From positions 216,424,151 through 216,488,150 of the forward strand of contig CP136065.1 in the NCBI GenBank assembly GCA_032622095.1: 64,000 nucleotides of DNA, read 5' to 3'. This document shows, one piece after another, positions 46,393 through 57,100 of the stretch (its first letter is position 1; every line of letters starts with the position of its first letter). Source of the stretch: Siphonodentalium dalli. Taxonomy: Eukaryota; Mollusca; Scaphopoda; Gadilida; Siphonodentaliidae. The notes under the pieces are model-generated. The model was not told where the DNA came from. It searched no databases and was given only the letters and a program-made list of their open reading frames with translations. Both the position numbers and the translations under genes were made by a program.

Positions 46393-47046
46393 TAAAACAT
46401 ATTTCGAATATATATAGTCTATAGGCCACTTACCTTAAATGCTAAAATTGCCTCACATTAATTACCCGCATGCTAATACTTACGTCCTGCTAAATCTCGT
46501 CCAATGCCTGGCTGTATATACTAAGGGAATTCAACGGTGACTGTTATAAACAAATAACACATTTAATTGAATTATTCATAAGTTAGTGCGCTGTGGTTTG
46601 TTTACACACTGACGATTTTTAAATAACAGATGATTATTGTTCTAAACGACTGTTGAACAGACTTCATATAGTGTGTGAGCAAAGTCTTAATAATTCTCCT
46701 TAGTAAATGCAGCCAAAACATACTTCAAAACTTGTTATTGAGAAAATTGACCGTTGCATATTCATTCATATCCATTTATATCCACACAACTGAAACCTAT
46801 TTGTTTATTCACTGGAATCCATATCAATATTTAAATCCAATTTATATATTAATCTAATCTAATTATAGTGAAATATTTAAATTCTTTATATAGCCATTAT
46901 TGATTGTATTTTGTCATTCAGGGGTGCCGGGTAGACGGCCATTATAGGCCACGGCACTCCACACAATACACATATAAATTAACTTATATTATATTGTATT
47001 AATGTATAATGTATTGTATTGTGAAATAAAATATTATCCTATCCTA
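43259..47046 (+). mobile_element. CR1/Jockey-like non-LTR retrotransposon, nearly full coding region
   Basis: Endonuclease and reverse transcriptase are followed by ~650 bp of 3' UTR containing GGGGTGCCGGGTAGACGGCC and CCACGGCACTCC. It ends in AATAAAATATTATCCTATCC with a short (ATCCT)n tail, as in many CR1/L2-like elements. No ORF1 and no clear target duplication, so the 5' end is undefined. Clade assignment is tentative. Confidence 0.88.
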
Positions 47047-47069
47047 TAACATTCCGCCCAGAAGATTTT

Positions 47070-47650
47070 GAGATGACACACTCAGTTAATATGTCCATTA
47101 GAGTCCAATCAGCTTTAAATTGTATTAAGCAATTCAGAACTCCAATTATCCTTCTTTGTGATCGAGAATCAAGTTGGCTATGTTGGCTTTTATATAACGC
47201 GCACAAAGGATATCGAAATGGGTACCATCCACTCGCAACAATGTGTGATCTCAGTCACCATGCATATGGATTGGAATGAACTTTCGTTGGTACTTTCATG
47301 AACAAACATGGAACTTGATGATGCAGAATATGAGGCCGCGCGCATAATACGTGGTTGTACTGGATCAGTATCCCACAAACGACTACTAACCGAAATGGAT
47401 TGGGAAGCACTGTCAGAAAGAAGAGAATTAAATAGATTTTAACTTTTCCATAACATTGTCAATCAAAAAATGCCCAAATATTTAGTCGAGTTACCCCCCC
47501 CCCCAATTTTAGACATAAGCGACCACGATACGATATTTGCATAAAACTCAATATTTTAAACCCAATTCCCACGAATGGAGTCTATATTCATGTCCATGTC
47601 ATGGAATGCAACCAAGATTGAGACTCAATATATCCCATACAGTGCTACAC
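47070..47650 (+). pseudogene. Older degraded LINE C-terminal fragment
   Basis: From about 47307 the plus strand reads AEYEAARIIRGCTG, LLTEMDWEALSERRELNRF then a stop, and FHNIVNQKMPKYLVELPPP. This follows the usual order of the post-RT region in CR1/Jockey-like elements (AARIITG...LGW..L..RR...K...FYKI). It is more decayed than the adjoining element, with several stops and a C tract at ~47493. Confidence 0.6.
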
Positions 47651-47730
47651 CCCTCTCTATGTTTCCTTTTAAGAATTGGGGAGCTCACACGATGTTGTAT
47701 TAACCGTGAACATTCTTGTGTTTAATCCAG

Positions 47731-47790
47731 GTCCAGTATCCATGCCGACTGCTCGTGAAGGCGGGATGGGCGCAGATAGCATGATGGTCG
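47731..47790 (+). CDS. 60-nt phase 1-1 exon, Met/Gly-rich
   Basis: Acceptor CTTGTGTTTAATCCAG and strong donor GTCG/GTAAGTACTC. In phase 1 it reads PVSMPTAREGGMGADSMMV with a split Gly at both ends, so it joins exactly to exon 37623-37694 upstream and to either terminal exon at 59657 or 59806 downstream. No domain is recognised; the composition is that of an extended extracellular linker. The flanking sequence is old LINE debris, which makes the intact splice sites and frame stand out. Confidence 0.55.
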
Positions 47791-47825
47791 GTAAGTACTC
47801 ATAAATACACAGCTGGAAATATCTA

Positions 47826-47874
47826 CAAGAAAACCATAGTCAGAAATGGTAACGTCCTCAAGATCACGTTATTA

Positions 47875-47971
<97 letters not shown>

Positions 47972-48020
47972 TATACTATAAAATGTATTGGTTTCATGAA
48001 TGCACCACCTCCGTTAAAGC
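47826..48020 (-). repeat. Dispersed repeat family 7 fragment split by a (TA)n microsatellite
   Basis: AGAAAACCATAGTCAGAAAT and TGTATTGGTTTC match family 7. Between them lies a pure TA run of about 90 bp (47877-47966), an expansion of the TATATAATATA stretch seen in the other copies. Confidence 0.85.
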
Positions 48021-48056
48021 AACTAATCATTCAAATTATTACAACAACTACTGCAG

Positions 48057-48234
48057 GTTTCTCGTTCACCACACCAGAAAACCTCTAAATGCGGACAACA
48101 AATATACCAATCTGATTAAATACACGCCGGATACATTGTTCTACCTCGACCTTCTGTTTATCAGAATGGGCACTTTATTCGTATATGTTATAGAATTGTT
48201 ATTCGGGTATATGAGAAATATCACGAGCGGACAG
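48057..48234 (+). CDS. Weak exon candidate with hydrophobic stretch
   Basis: Acceptor CAACTACTGCAG and a consensus donor GGACAG/GTGAGTGC bound a 59-codon open frame, the only open one of three. It contains TLFYLDLLFIRMGTLFVYVI followed by a charged end, possibly one membrane segment. The phase (2 in, 0 out) does not match the phase-1 gene around it. No homology recognised; splice-like matches of this quality also arise by chance. Confidence 0.25.
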
Positions 48235-49252
48235 GTGAGTGCATATTTCGAGTAAACCCTAATAACAATTCTAATATGATCATACGTAAACGTAATATGC
48301 GCCCGTTTGTTACTGTTCATGGGATTATCGGATGAATTTTTATCTTTAGAAGGATTTGATGATAAACCGTAACGGGACACAAGACAATCATATATATGTA
48401 AATAATCACATATAACGTAAATGTTTGGCAGATGTGTCGTTTATCCCGACCGTGTAATACGTGTCTCAGCTGTCTGGCTATCGACGCAGTCCTCAGTGTC
48501 TGGAGTTTTGCGTGCCGATGTAGGTTGTGACGTCATGATGCACGTCTTGATGTCATGACGCCTTTTTACAAAAAAGTTATCTTAAAAGGACTCTGCGATC
48601 TTTCAATCGGAACTTATAGTTTCACTTTGTCGGCCTTGAACTTTGAGAATAATTCATCAATCTTTTATGCGAAAATACCGTTAGAAAATGGAAGATAATA
48701 TCTAAACGGCTAGTAAGGCCCCTATATTCCTCTTTCGGGGCAAATATTTTTAAAAATTTATAAAATATGTAAACAAAACTTTTTCATGCAATTTCACTCT
48801 TTTGTTAACCAGAGCTTTGGTTTAATTTACATTCATTTTTTTAAAATAACTTTGGCTTTAGGAGCATGTTGTTCCTACATATGATGAAGTATAGCTAACA
48901 TTTTCCGGAACAAAGTTTTTTATTTTTGCCCTGGAGCATTTTGCCCAATTACACATTTCGGGGTGGTATTACTCAATACAAAATGGCGGCGGTCGCCAAC
49001 AATAATTTTGGACTCGGCTGACCCTTGAGTTATGAATAAATTATCTATTTTAGGTAAGTTCAATCTATTTTAAGATTGGGGTGAAAAAGTCGATTAGTAT
49101 ATCTCATATCCGCATACGTATACCCTTGGTCGCTTCGCTTCCGCGGCATCGCCGCGGGCGAGCAGGCACTGTAACCTGCTTACAGCACACAGTATAAGTC
49201 AGTGACGACTTAATCAATTGATTCATGCATGGTTGACCACGATTCGTCGTGA
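48235..49252. other. No supported gene
   Basis: Includes a lone CAAAATGGCGGCGGTCGCC (about 48978), which would start a 12-codon frame only, and a G/C-rich palindrome CGCGGCATCGCCGCG near 49142. Confidence 0.5.
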
Positions 49253-49256
49253 TTAA

Positions 49257-49656
49257 GGGGGAGGTCAAGTGACCAATTTTGAATGAGGATTGCCATGCAA
49301 ATCTACAGAGCAAAAGTTAGAGTTGCACACACTTCTGAGTTTGATCTGATGTGGTATTGGGAACAAGAGGTATTTATCTGGCGGGTCCGATTGAAACATG
49401 TTCCATTATATTGTTGGTGAATTTATTTTTTAATTTAATATTGATTTTTGGTCATGTGATGTAATTCCAAAAAAAAATTCTCAAAAATATATTTATTGCA
49501 AAATATTATAATTTTCCTAGCGCAGAAGCCAGTTAAATAATAGGACGGTTCAGTAACATGCCTGCTTTGGTTCCAGGACAGCTGCTTCATACATAACTTT
49601 TGCTCCGGAGATTTGCATGGAAATCCTTATTCAAAATTGGTCACTTGACCTCCCCC
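49257..49656. mobile_element. TTAA-target MITE family 3, copy b
   Basis: Perfect terminal repeats GGGGGAGGTCAAGTGACC and complement, with TTAA at 49253-49256 and 49657-49660. Longer than copy a because of an extra central segment. Confidence 0.93.
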
Positions 49657-49660
49657 TTAA

Positions 49661-51585
49661 ACAATTGTGAAAAGTGTGTTCATACTATAGGTAATGTGAA
49701 ATATAACTGCAACTGCTAATTAGGTAAAAAAAATGGTCTTTAGTCCATTCAGTTCACATACACGTGTACACAAGTCATAATACTCGTTATGGCTTTTGAG
49801 AATTGGCCATTTTTTATGATAATTGGGATCTAAAATGCCTCGAGGAAATACCAAGTGCCACATTTTGGAATCCATCCAAAGCGCAGAAGCAGTCGGAAGT
49901 TATTTCGAAGTTTCGAGTAGCTTAGACGAACCAACGCAACACCCCTCCACCTTCAAGTTCACTGCGTTGGCGGCATGGTACTCCAGTTACTGACAGCCAT
50001 GGAAATAAGAGAGTCAGAATTTCGTTGGAGTATAGAACTCGACTAAATGTTGACTTTGACGAGATTCGTCTCAAATCATCCGTTAACTGTGTGTCAATTG
50101 ATGAACTTACTATATATTCGCTCAATTGTTGATGTTTCATTAAAGGCAAAAGGTAATTATTCCAAGATGTGTTGTTTTACCCTACTTATTGTGTGGTTCG
50201 GCTATTGAAGTGTATTTGCCCCTCTAACCTTTGCACCCCTGCATGTTTTAGAATGTTTGCTTTTTAAAAATGTGTCTTTACTGACATTTTGTTCAATATC
50301 GCACGTTTCTGGTGAGTGATCTTTTATTCGCACAATGGTATAATGTAAATAGGCCGTTAGTTGATAGGTCAAGTGGACGTATGGAAATTGTTTCACACCC
50401 ATGCATATATCGTCCTATCAATTAACTGTATAATCCTATTATACCAATATGAGCACTATCACAAAAACGTGCGATATGGAAAATATACTCACGATTTTAA
50501 CAACAGAGGTGTGCTATAACATGCCACAAGTCGATATTCCTAATCTGGAACGCCCAGCCCACAAGGAGCCCTCAAACCGAGAAATAGTTCTATGACACAT
50601 CCGCCCACGAGTCTAAACGTATGCACATTGTTTACGTACCCCACGTAATTCAAAATACTTGCATGTAGAGGTGTGCTGCTTATTTACATACCAGGGGGGT
50701 ATATATCACATGGCAATCTAACGCCAGCAGTAATTGAGTTACTGTTCTTCTGGACACAATATCCTGACAACATGAATAAAGTAAAACATATATTATATAT
50801 AAATTATACGTGACCAAACCAGATTCAATTGCGTAGGCAATATATATACTACGCTTTGTTCAGCCCGAAACAAATACTTTATGTTTGCCTACATCGACGT
50901 TTATTTTCGAACAAAGTTGAAACCGCGTGGTATTGTGCTTAGTTCTGTTCACGGCAAAGTCCACACGCAGAAACAACTCACAAGAGCCGTGTCAAGGGGC
51001 GTGGTTTTGTTTTCAGCCAAGGACTATTTAAAAAAAAAAAGTTCGTAAACATCTCAGTTATCGGAATTTTTCCAGCTGTATAAATATAATTTCTCCTTGT
51101 ATATTATAAAGCTGATGTTAATGGACTCGTGGCTGGACGTTAGTCAACTAGTTTACGAATGTCCAGCAGCTCGTCAATTACCCCCCCCCCCCCCACATAA
51201 TAAGAGTTCCAAACATACTGATGGACGAGCTCCATCATCGTGTGAGGGAGGATCTCTTGACGAGAGCTTTGTCGTATACCCAATAGAAAATGTCAGAACG
51301 TTTTTGACCTAACCATGCATGCATTCTAGAGATTAACAGACCATGCATGCTAATGATATTTATTGTGCCTGACCACATCTGCTCAACCTGCTGCATTGTT
51401 TGAGTTTGTCTGTTTTACTTCATGGGAAACTGTAATATTAATTGTCAATATGAATTCACTAAAGTAATGAGATGTAATCAAGTAGATATGTAAGAAATGA
51501 CTTGAAGATCGATTGGGGTAATTAGATTTTGATCGGCAAAGTAATAAAAAAAGTGTGTGAATGGATTGAATGAATGGGGGGGGGG
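49661..51585. other. No supported gene
   Basis: AT-rich with a C tract at 51181. Frames at 49922 (minus) and 51097 (plus) have no domain or splice support. Confidence 0.5.
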
Positions 51586-51597
51586 TATATATGTATA
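51586..51597 (+). promoter_or_regulatory. TATA-like box before the signal-peptide exon
   Basis: TATATATGTATA lies about 60-70 bp upstream of the ATG at 51656, following a G run. Spacing would place a start site near 51618 and give a short 5' UTR. Inferred from position only. Confidence 0.35.
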
Positions 51598-51655
51598 CGA
51601 TACTGTTTAATTAGTGTTGTGAATGGTCAATAGTATATTACATATACAGAACGAC

Positions 51656-51725
51656 ATGAGTGTGTTAATTGGTTTGTTCACTTTGTTGATACCATACCAC
51701 TCGAGTGCTAGCGCGGACGGATATA
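51656..51725 (+). CDS. Candidate first exon: signal peptide, phase-1 donor
   Basis: ATG opens MSVLIGLFTLLIPYHSSASA: a short n-region, a hydrophobic core LIGLFTLLIP and a small-residue cleavage pattern (SASA/DG), a good secretory signal. The exon ends GGATATA/GTGAGTTA, a consensus donor one base into a codon, so it is compatible with the acceptors at 59657 and 59806 (A/GT gives Ser). An in-frame ATG also lies nine codons upstream after AATGGTC. A signal peptide on its own exon with phase-1 exit is common in secreted invertebrate matrix proteins and venoms. It would give a ~55-residue secreted Gly-rich peptide, or belong to an unrelated gene. Confidence 0.5.
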
Positions 51726-52049
51726 GTGAGTTACACAGTCTCGAGTTCTATATATCCTTCCACGATGGCACGAGAGCCGTATCGATACACACATTAACAC
51801 ACGTGTCGTTCTGTGTGTATTACACACCATTCGTCATAAAATGCGCGAATTAAAAAGAACAGACTCACAACGTGTATTCAGGCACATATTACAAGGCTTG
51901 CTTTGTCATGTGTGATGATGCTTTTATTTTTTGAGTTCCGATTTCATGGTTGAAGCGAACGCCATGTGAGGTCAACGGGATGAGGACGTAACGCGTGTTC
52001 ATACGGATTTGTAAATATCAACAGCAGGAACACTGTAATTATAGGAACA
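51726..52049. other. No gene beyond the signal-peptide exon
   Basis: The frame reads on past the donor to a stop near 51853 with no domain. Then AT-rich sequence leads into the satellite. Confidence 0.5.
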
Positions 52050-53280
52050 AGCGTGTAATGAAATGCATATGAAATTGACGCTATATATTCACGCATTTTA
52101 CTTTTGTGGCAGACCCCTAACCTCATCCACCAACACAACTTATACAATGCATATTAATTGTCGCTATATATATTCACGCTTTTTAATTATGTGGCAGACC
52201 CCTAACCTCATCCACCAGCATACAGCATAATATGTAATAAAATGCATATTAATTGTAGCTATATATTCACGCATTTTACTTTTGTGGCAGACCCATAATC
52301 TTATCCACCAGCACAGCATATAAAATGCATATGAATTGACGCTATATATTCACGCTTTTTACTTTTGTGGCAGACCCCTAACCATATCCACCAGCATACA
52401 GCATGTGTAATAAAATGCATATTAATTGTAGCTATATATTCATGCATTTTACTTTTGTGGCAGACACCTAACCTCACCACCAGCATACAGCATATGTAAC
52501 AAAATGCATTATATTGTCGCTATATATTCACGCATTTTACTTTTGTGGCCGACACCTAACCTCATCCATCAGCACAGCATATAAAATGCATATTAAAGGT
52601 ACTCAATCCGATTAAACACCCCTAAATTACTATTTCTTTAGCTTCGGGGGTAAAAATATTTGAATTGAGTCGAGGAACCTACCCATCAAAGCTCAGAGTG
52701 ATCAGAAATCGAATTTTGAAGTTTGTTATTTCAATTGTTTGGGGGCCCAGAAACACGCCGTCAAACGAATGGCCTCGGACAAAATTGCGGATGAAGATGG
52801 ATAACTCTAAAAACAGGTGGTAATACGGCAAAATTTCGTGAATATTCAAATGCTTATACGGCCATATTTCGTTGAACAAAATGTTGATAAATAACACGTT
52901 TTGGGGAATTTGATACCATAGTTGACAGTGGTTAGCATTATTTTGTTGCAGTTAATCGATTCTGACAACTAAAGCGTATTTTGAAGAAATGTTGTTGTTG
53001 TATCTTGATGATATGGGGACCCTATGATCGGATTGAGTACCTTTAATTGACGCTATATATTCAAGCATTTTACTTTTGTGGCAGACCTCTAACCTCATCC
53101 ACCAGCATATGTAATAATATGCATATTAATTGACGCTATATATTCACGCATTTTACTTTTGTGGCAGACCCAAATAACCTCATCAACCAGCATATGTAAT
53201 GAAATGCATATGAATTGATGCTACATATTCACGCATTTTACTTTTGTGGCACACCTCTAACCTCACCCCAATAATATAAT
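52050..53280. repeat. ~95-115-bp satellite, interrupted by a MITE
   Basis: Units carry AAAATGCATATTAATTGACG, CTATATATTCACGCATTTTA, CTTTTGTGGCAGACCCCTAA and CCTCATCCACCAGCATA. The MITE at 52597-53042 splits one unit; GCATATTAATTGACGC in the other units shows the empty site. Confidence 0.95.
52597..53042. mobile_element. TTAA-target MITE family 2, copy d
   Basis: AGGTACTCAATCCGATT and AATCGG-type complement ends (GATCGGATTGAGTACCT), with TTAA at 52593-52596 and 53043-53046. Removing it plus one TTAA restores the satellite unit exactly. Confidence 0.95.
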
Positions 53281-53319
53281 TATACCCCCTTTTAAAAAAA
53301 AAGAAGGGGGGTATACTGT

Positions 53320-54100
53320 TTTGCACCTGTCCGTCCGTCCGTCCATGCGTGCGTCCGTCCGATGTCTGTTCATGTCATAACTTGAACAGTAGTGCTCGGA
53401 TCTCAATGAAATTATGTATGGATGTTCACTATTATGAGGACATTAAGTAGAGTGTTCCATCGTTTTGTTTGGATTTTCCATTCTAGAGTTATTCATCTTT
53501 GTTTATTTGGAAATAGTGGCTTTTGGGTCCGTCTGGTGTCTGTTCATGTCGTAACTTCAACAGTTGTGCTGGGATCTCAACCAAATTTGGTGTGGATGTT
53601 CACAACTATGAGGACATTAAATAGAGGGTTCCATCGTTTTGTTCGGATTTTTCATTCTAGAGTTATTTATCTTTGTTTATCTCGAAATGTTGGCTATTTG
53701 GTCTGTCTGGTGTCTGTTCATGTCGTAATTTCAACAGTTGTGCTGGGATCTCGATGAAATTTGGTATGGATGTTCACTACTATGAGGACATTAAAAAGAG
53801 GGTTCCATCGTTTTGTTCGGATTTTCCCTTTTTTCATCTGGAAATGTTGGCTTTTTGGTTCGTCTGGTGTCTGTTCATGTCGTAACTTCAACAGTTGTAC
53901 TGGGATCTCAATGTGATTTGGTATGGATGTTCACTATACTATGAGGACATTGAAAAGAGGGTTCCATCGTTTTGTTCCGCTTTTCCGTTCTAGAGTTATT
54001 CATCTTTGTTTATCTGGAAATGTTGGCTGTTTGGTCCATCCGATGTCTGTTCAGCTCATAACTTGAACAGTAATGCTCGGATCTCAATGAAATTAGGTAT
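53320..54100 (+). repeat. CCGTCCGTC-headed tandem repeat, ~165-180-bp unit, about 5 copies
   Basis: After a CTGTCCGTCCGTCCGTCC head, each unit has TGTCTGTTCATGTCGTAACT, CAACAGTTGTGCTGGGATCT, TTTGGTATGGATGTTCAC and ATGAGGACATT...GGGTTCCATCG. The array continues after 59160, because a 5-kb foldback was inserted in it. The 111-codon frame at 53422 is repeat-derived. Confidence 0.9.
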
Positions 54101-57100
54101 TAGTGGGGGGGATAATTACAGGAAAACATAAAAATCGTTCACTTTGTGATAGAAGCGCCAAACTTTCAGAATTTGTTGAGAGGTGTGTGAGTATCACTAA
54201 ACTGGCTGGTTCCAGATTTTGGAGGTCACCTTGACCTTCAATTTGACCTTGACCTTTTTGAAAATCTCAGTTTTTGGGTTGGGTGGTTTATGCCATCCTT
54301 TTCTTGTGAAAATCGCATCTTCTCACAGTTTTCTCAATACGATTATAGTTGGAAGGTGACCACGGTTCATTTGGGCCAAAACATATCTAAATATTCATAA
54401 GATGGCTGCCAATATGGCCGCCGGAATTTGAAAATATGACATTTTTTCATAAACATATTCTAGTTCAATTCATGCTGTTTGGAACTGGTTGAGTAATGCA
54501 ACTTTATTTTGTGTTTTGTATATTAACTGATCATTGGAGCAATTAAATGTGCAATTATTGGGGTCCTAACCCCTTCCAATCCCTAAAAAATTCGATTTTA
54601 CAGAACGCGGAATAAAATTTTACAAAAAAATCACAATTGGGATTCTAGTCATATTTCAACTAGAAATGAAAAGAACATTGTTATGCAAGTGAGGCATATC
54701 ATTACCTATGAATATTCCAACTCTCTGGAACCAAAAATCTTACCTTGGTTCAAAATGGCTGCCAAATTGGCCGCCAAAATATGGAAAATTGTAAATATTG
54801 CACCAGGGTGTCATGCAATTGCTTACAATTTGTGGTTGATGTATAAAATTGGCTAATCTGCATTCTATACATTGAATACTAACATGTCTGATACACCATG
54901 TGTCATTGTTACTATTGTCACCACTGATATCACCAGATATATTGGATTTTTCTCTCACAAACTTGACATAAATATCGGCAAAAAATAACTTTTCAGGGTT
55001 CGACCATTTTTTCAAATAAAATGCAACTACCTTTGGTATCAAATGTGTTTATTGTTTTGACCTATCTTAAATGTGTCACACTATGGTGTTTATAGACTAA
55101 ATTGCTCAAGATGGCTTCCAAAATGGCAACCAAATTTGTAAAAAGTTTATTTTTTACACATATCCAGAAAATTATTCTCTGCGTTATCCCAAAAGGTAGC
55201 AAATTGTGACTCACTTGGTTATTATACCTGTTAGGTAATTAACTGACAACTATGTTCTATTATGTTTATCCTAGTTACGTATGGGCATGACAAATTCATT
55301 TTAAAGTTGCAGTGTGGAATTTTGCGGATAACCTCTTTTGTGATTATGGCCATATTATTGAAAGGAAATGGGCAGAACTTTGAGACGGAACTGCGACGAA
55401 CCATGAGATGTGGGTAGTCTGGCCCATTATGATAAAAATTTATCAACTGGATACAGGATGGAAGCCAAGATGACAGCCAGGGAGTTCTCTATGATCGTAG
55501 ATGAGGATAATATGTATACCGCGAGTTATTGTATGGTCATGGATGATGTGTGGGTATATGGGGAGTGCCCTGTTGGCAACGGTGGGTTGTATATTTATAT
55601 ATGTTGTGGATGTGTTATCATTGATGGTGTATGGGGAGTAGATGCATGATCATGAGTATGGCAAGTGTGGAACTTATGAGAGGTCGTATGTGCGGGTATT
55701 GGTGTATCTGGAAGGGCTCACCATTGGCGATGTGCATATGTATACCTGGATTGACTCTATGGTAATGGATATGGCGAATAGGTATACATGTAGTGGCTGT
55801 ATAGTCCATGGTGAGGTGAATAGGTATACAACGCGTGATCGTATGATCGTGAATATGTATACATAGAGTGACTATATAGCCATGTGTCGGGTGTATGTGT
55901 ATACCTGGTGTTCATACATGGTGACTCGTGGCTGTATCGTCATTTGTGGTATGTACGGGTATAACCAAGTATGGCTGTATGATCAGGTGTACGTGTATAA
56001 AGTGGGTGACTATGTTGTCATTTGTGTTGTGTTTATGTACATATGGAGTAACTGAGGTAATGGGTGGGTTGTACATGTGTACCTTGGGTGGCACAATAAC
56101 TCAAGGATATGTTAATCAATGGAGAGGTCATGTCAGAGAGTTCTCTATCTTGATGGTGTTTATATACATGGGGGCGTTAAACACAGAAAACGATGGCCAC
56201 CTATTACCGCACAGTCATTACATATATACATAAACACCACAGACAATATAGTGACCCACTGTATACATGTACACCTGACCCATGAACACGGTTGACATTA
56301 CAGCCACGCGTCACGATACAGGCACACCGGGGATACTCCTAAACATGACCGATAACCATATAGTCATTCCTTGTATACCCATTCAGCTCACCATTGGCCA
56401 TAAGGTCATCCCCTGTATACCTATTCTCCAAACACGTGGTCAAATAAATCAATATATACATCAACAATGACCATAAAGTCACTCCGGGTATACATATGCA
56501 CCTCACCAATGGCCATATAGCCACTCGCTTCATACACATACCTTCACCAATGGTACCTGACCTATGGCCATATAGTCACACCGTGTGTACCTATTCAAAA
56601 CATTCATGCACGACCATGGTCAATCCTTGCATACATATTCACCTCAACATTGGCCATGTCACTCCCTGTATCCGCATAGTCACTCAAGATATACTAATAC
56701 ACCCAGCCATGCCAGTATAGTCACTCCATGTATGCATATGGACTTTATCCATGGACATATAGCCACTTGCTATATTCACATATCCCTTGCCCATGACAAT
56801 AAAGCAACACATGTGTATACTGGTATAACATACACATGACCATACCGCCACGAGTCACCTAACAGGACACATGACCATTTTAATAGTCACCCCCTGTATA
56901 GATGTCCATTATATTTATGATCATACAGTCACTACTTGTATACCTACATGTACTCATCTCACCATTGACCATACATTCACTACCTGTATACCTATATCGA
57001 CACACATAGTCATATAACCACTCGATATACATATAGAGCCTACCCTAGACCATAGATTCACTCCAAGCATACAAGTAAACCTCACTAATGGCCATTCAGC

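Noticed and set aside
48976-49020. ATG GCG GCG start in strong context
   Set aside because: The frame closes after about a dozen codons and no exon continues it.
53422-53757. 111-codon plus-strand frame
   Set aside because: The peptide repeats with the DNA repeat unit (FHRFV...IFHSRVI twice) and belongs to the CCGTCC-class tandem array.
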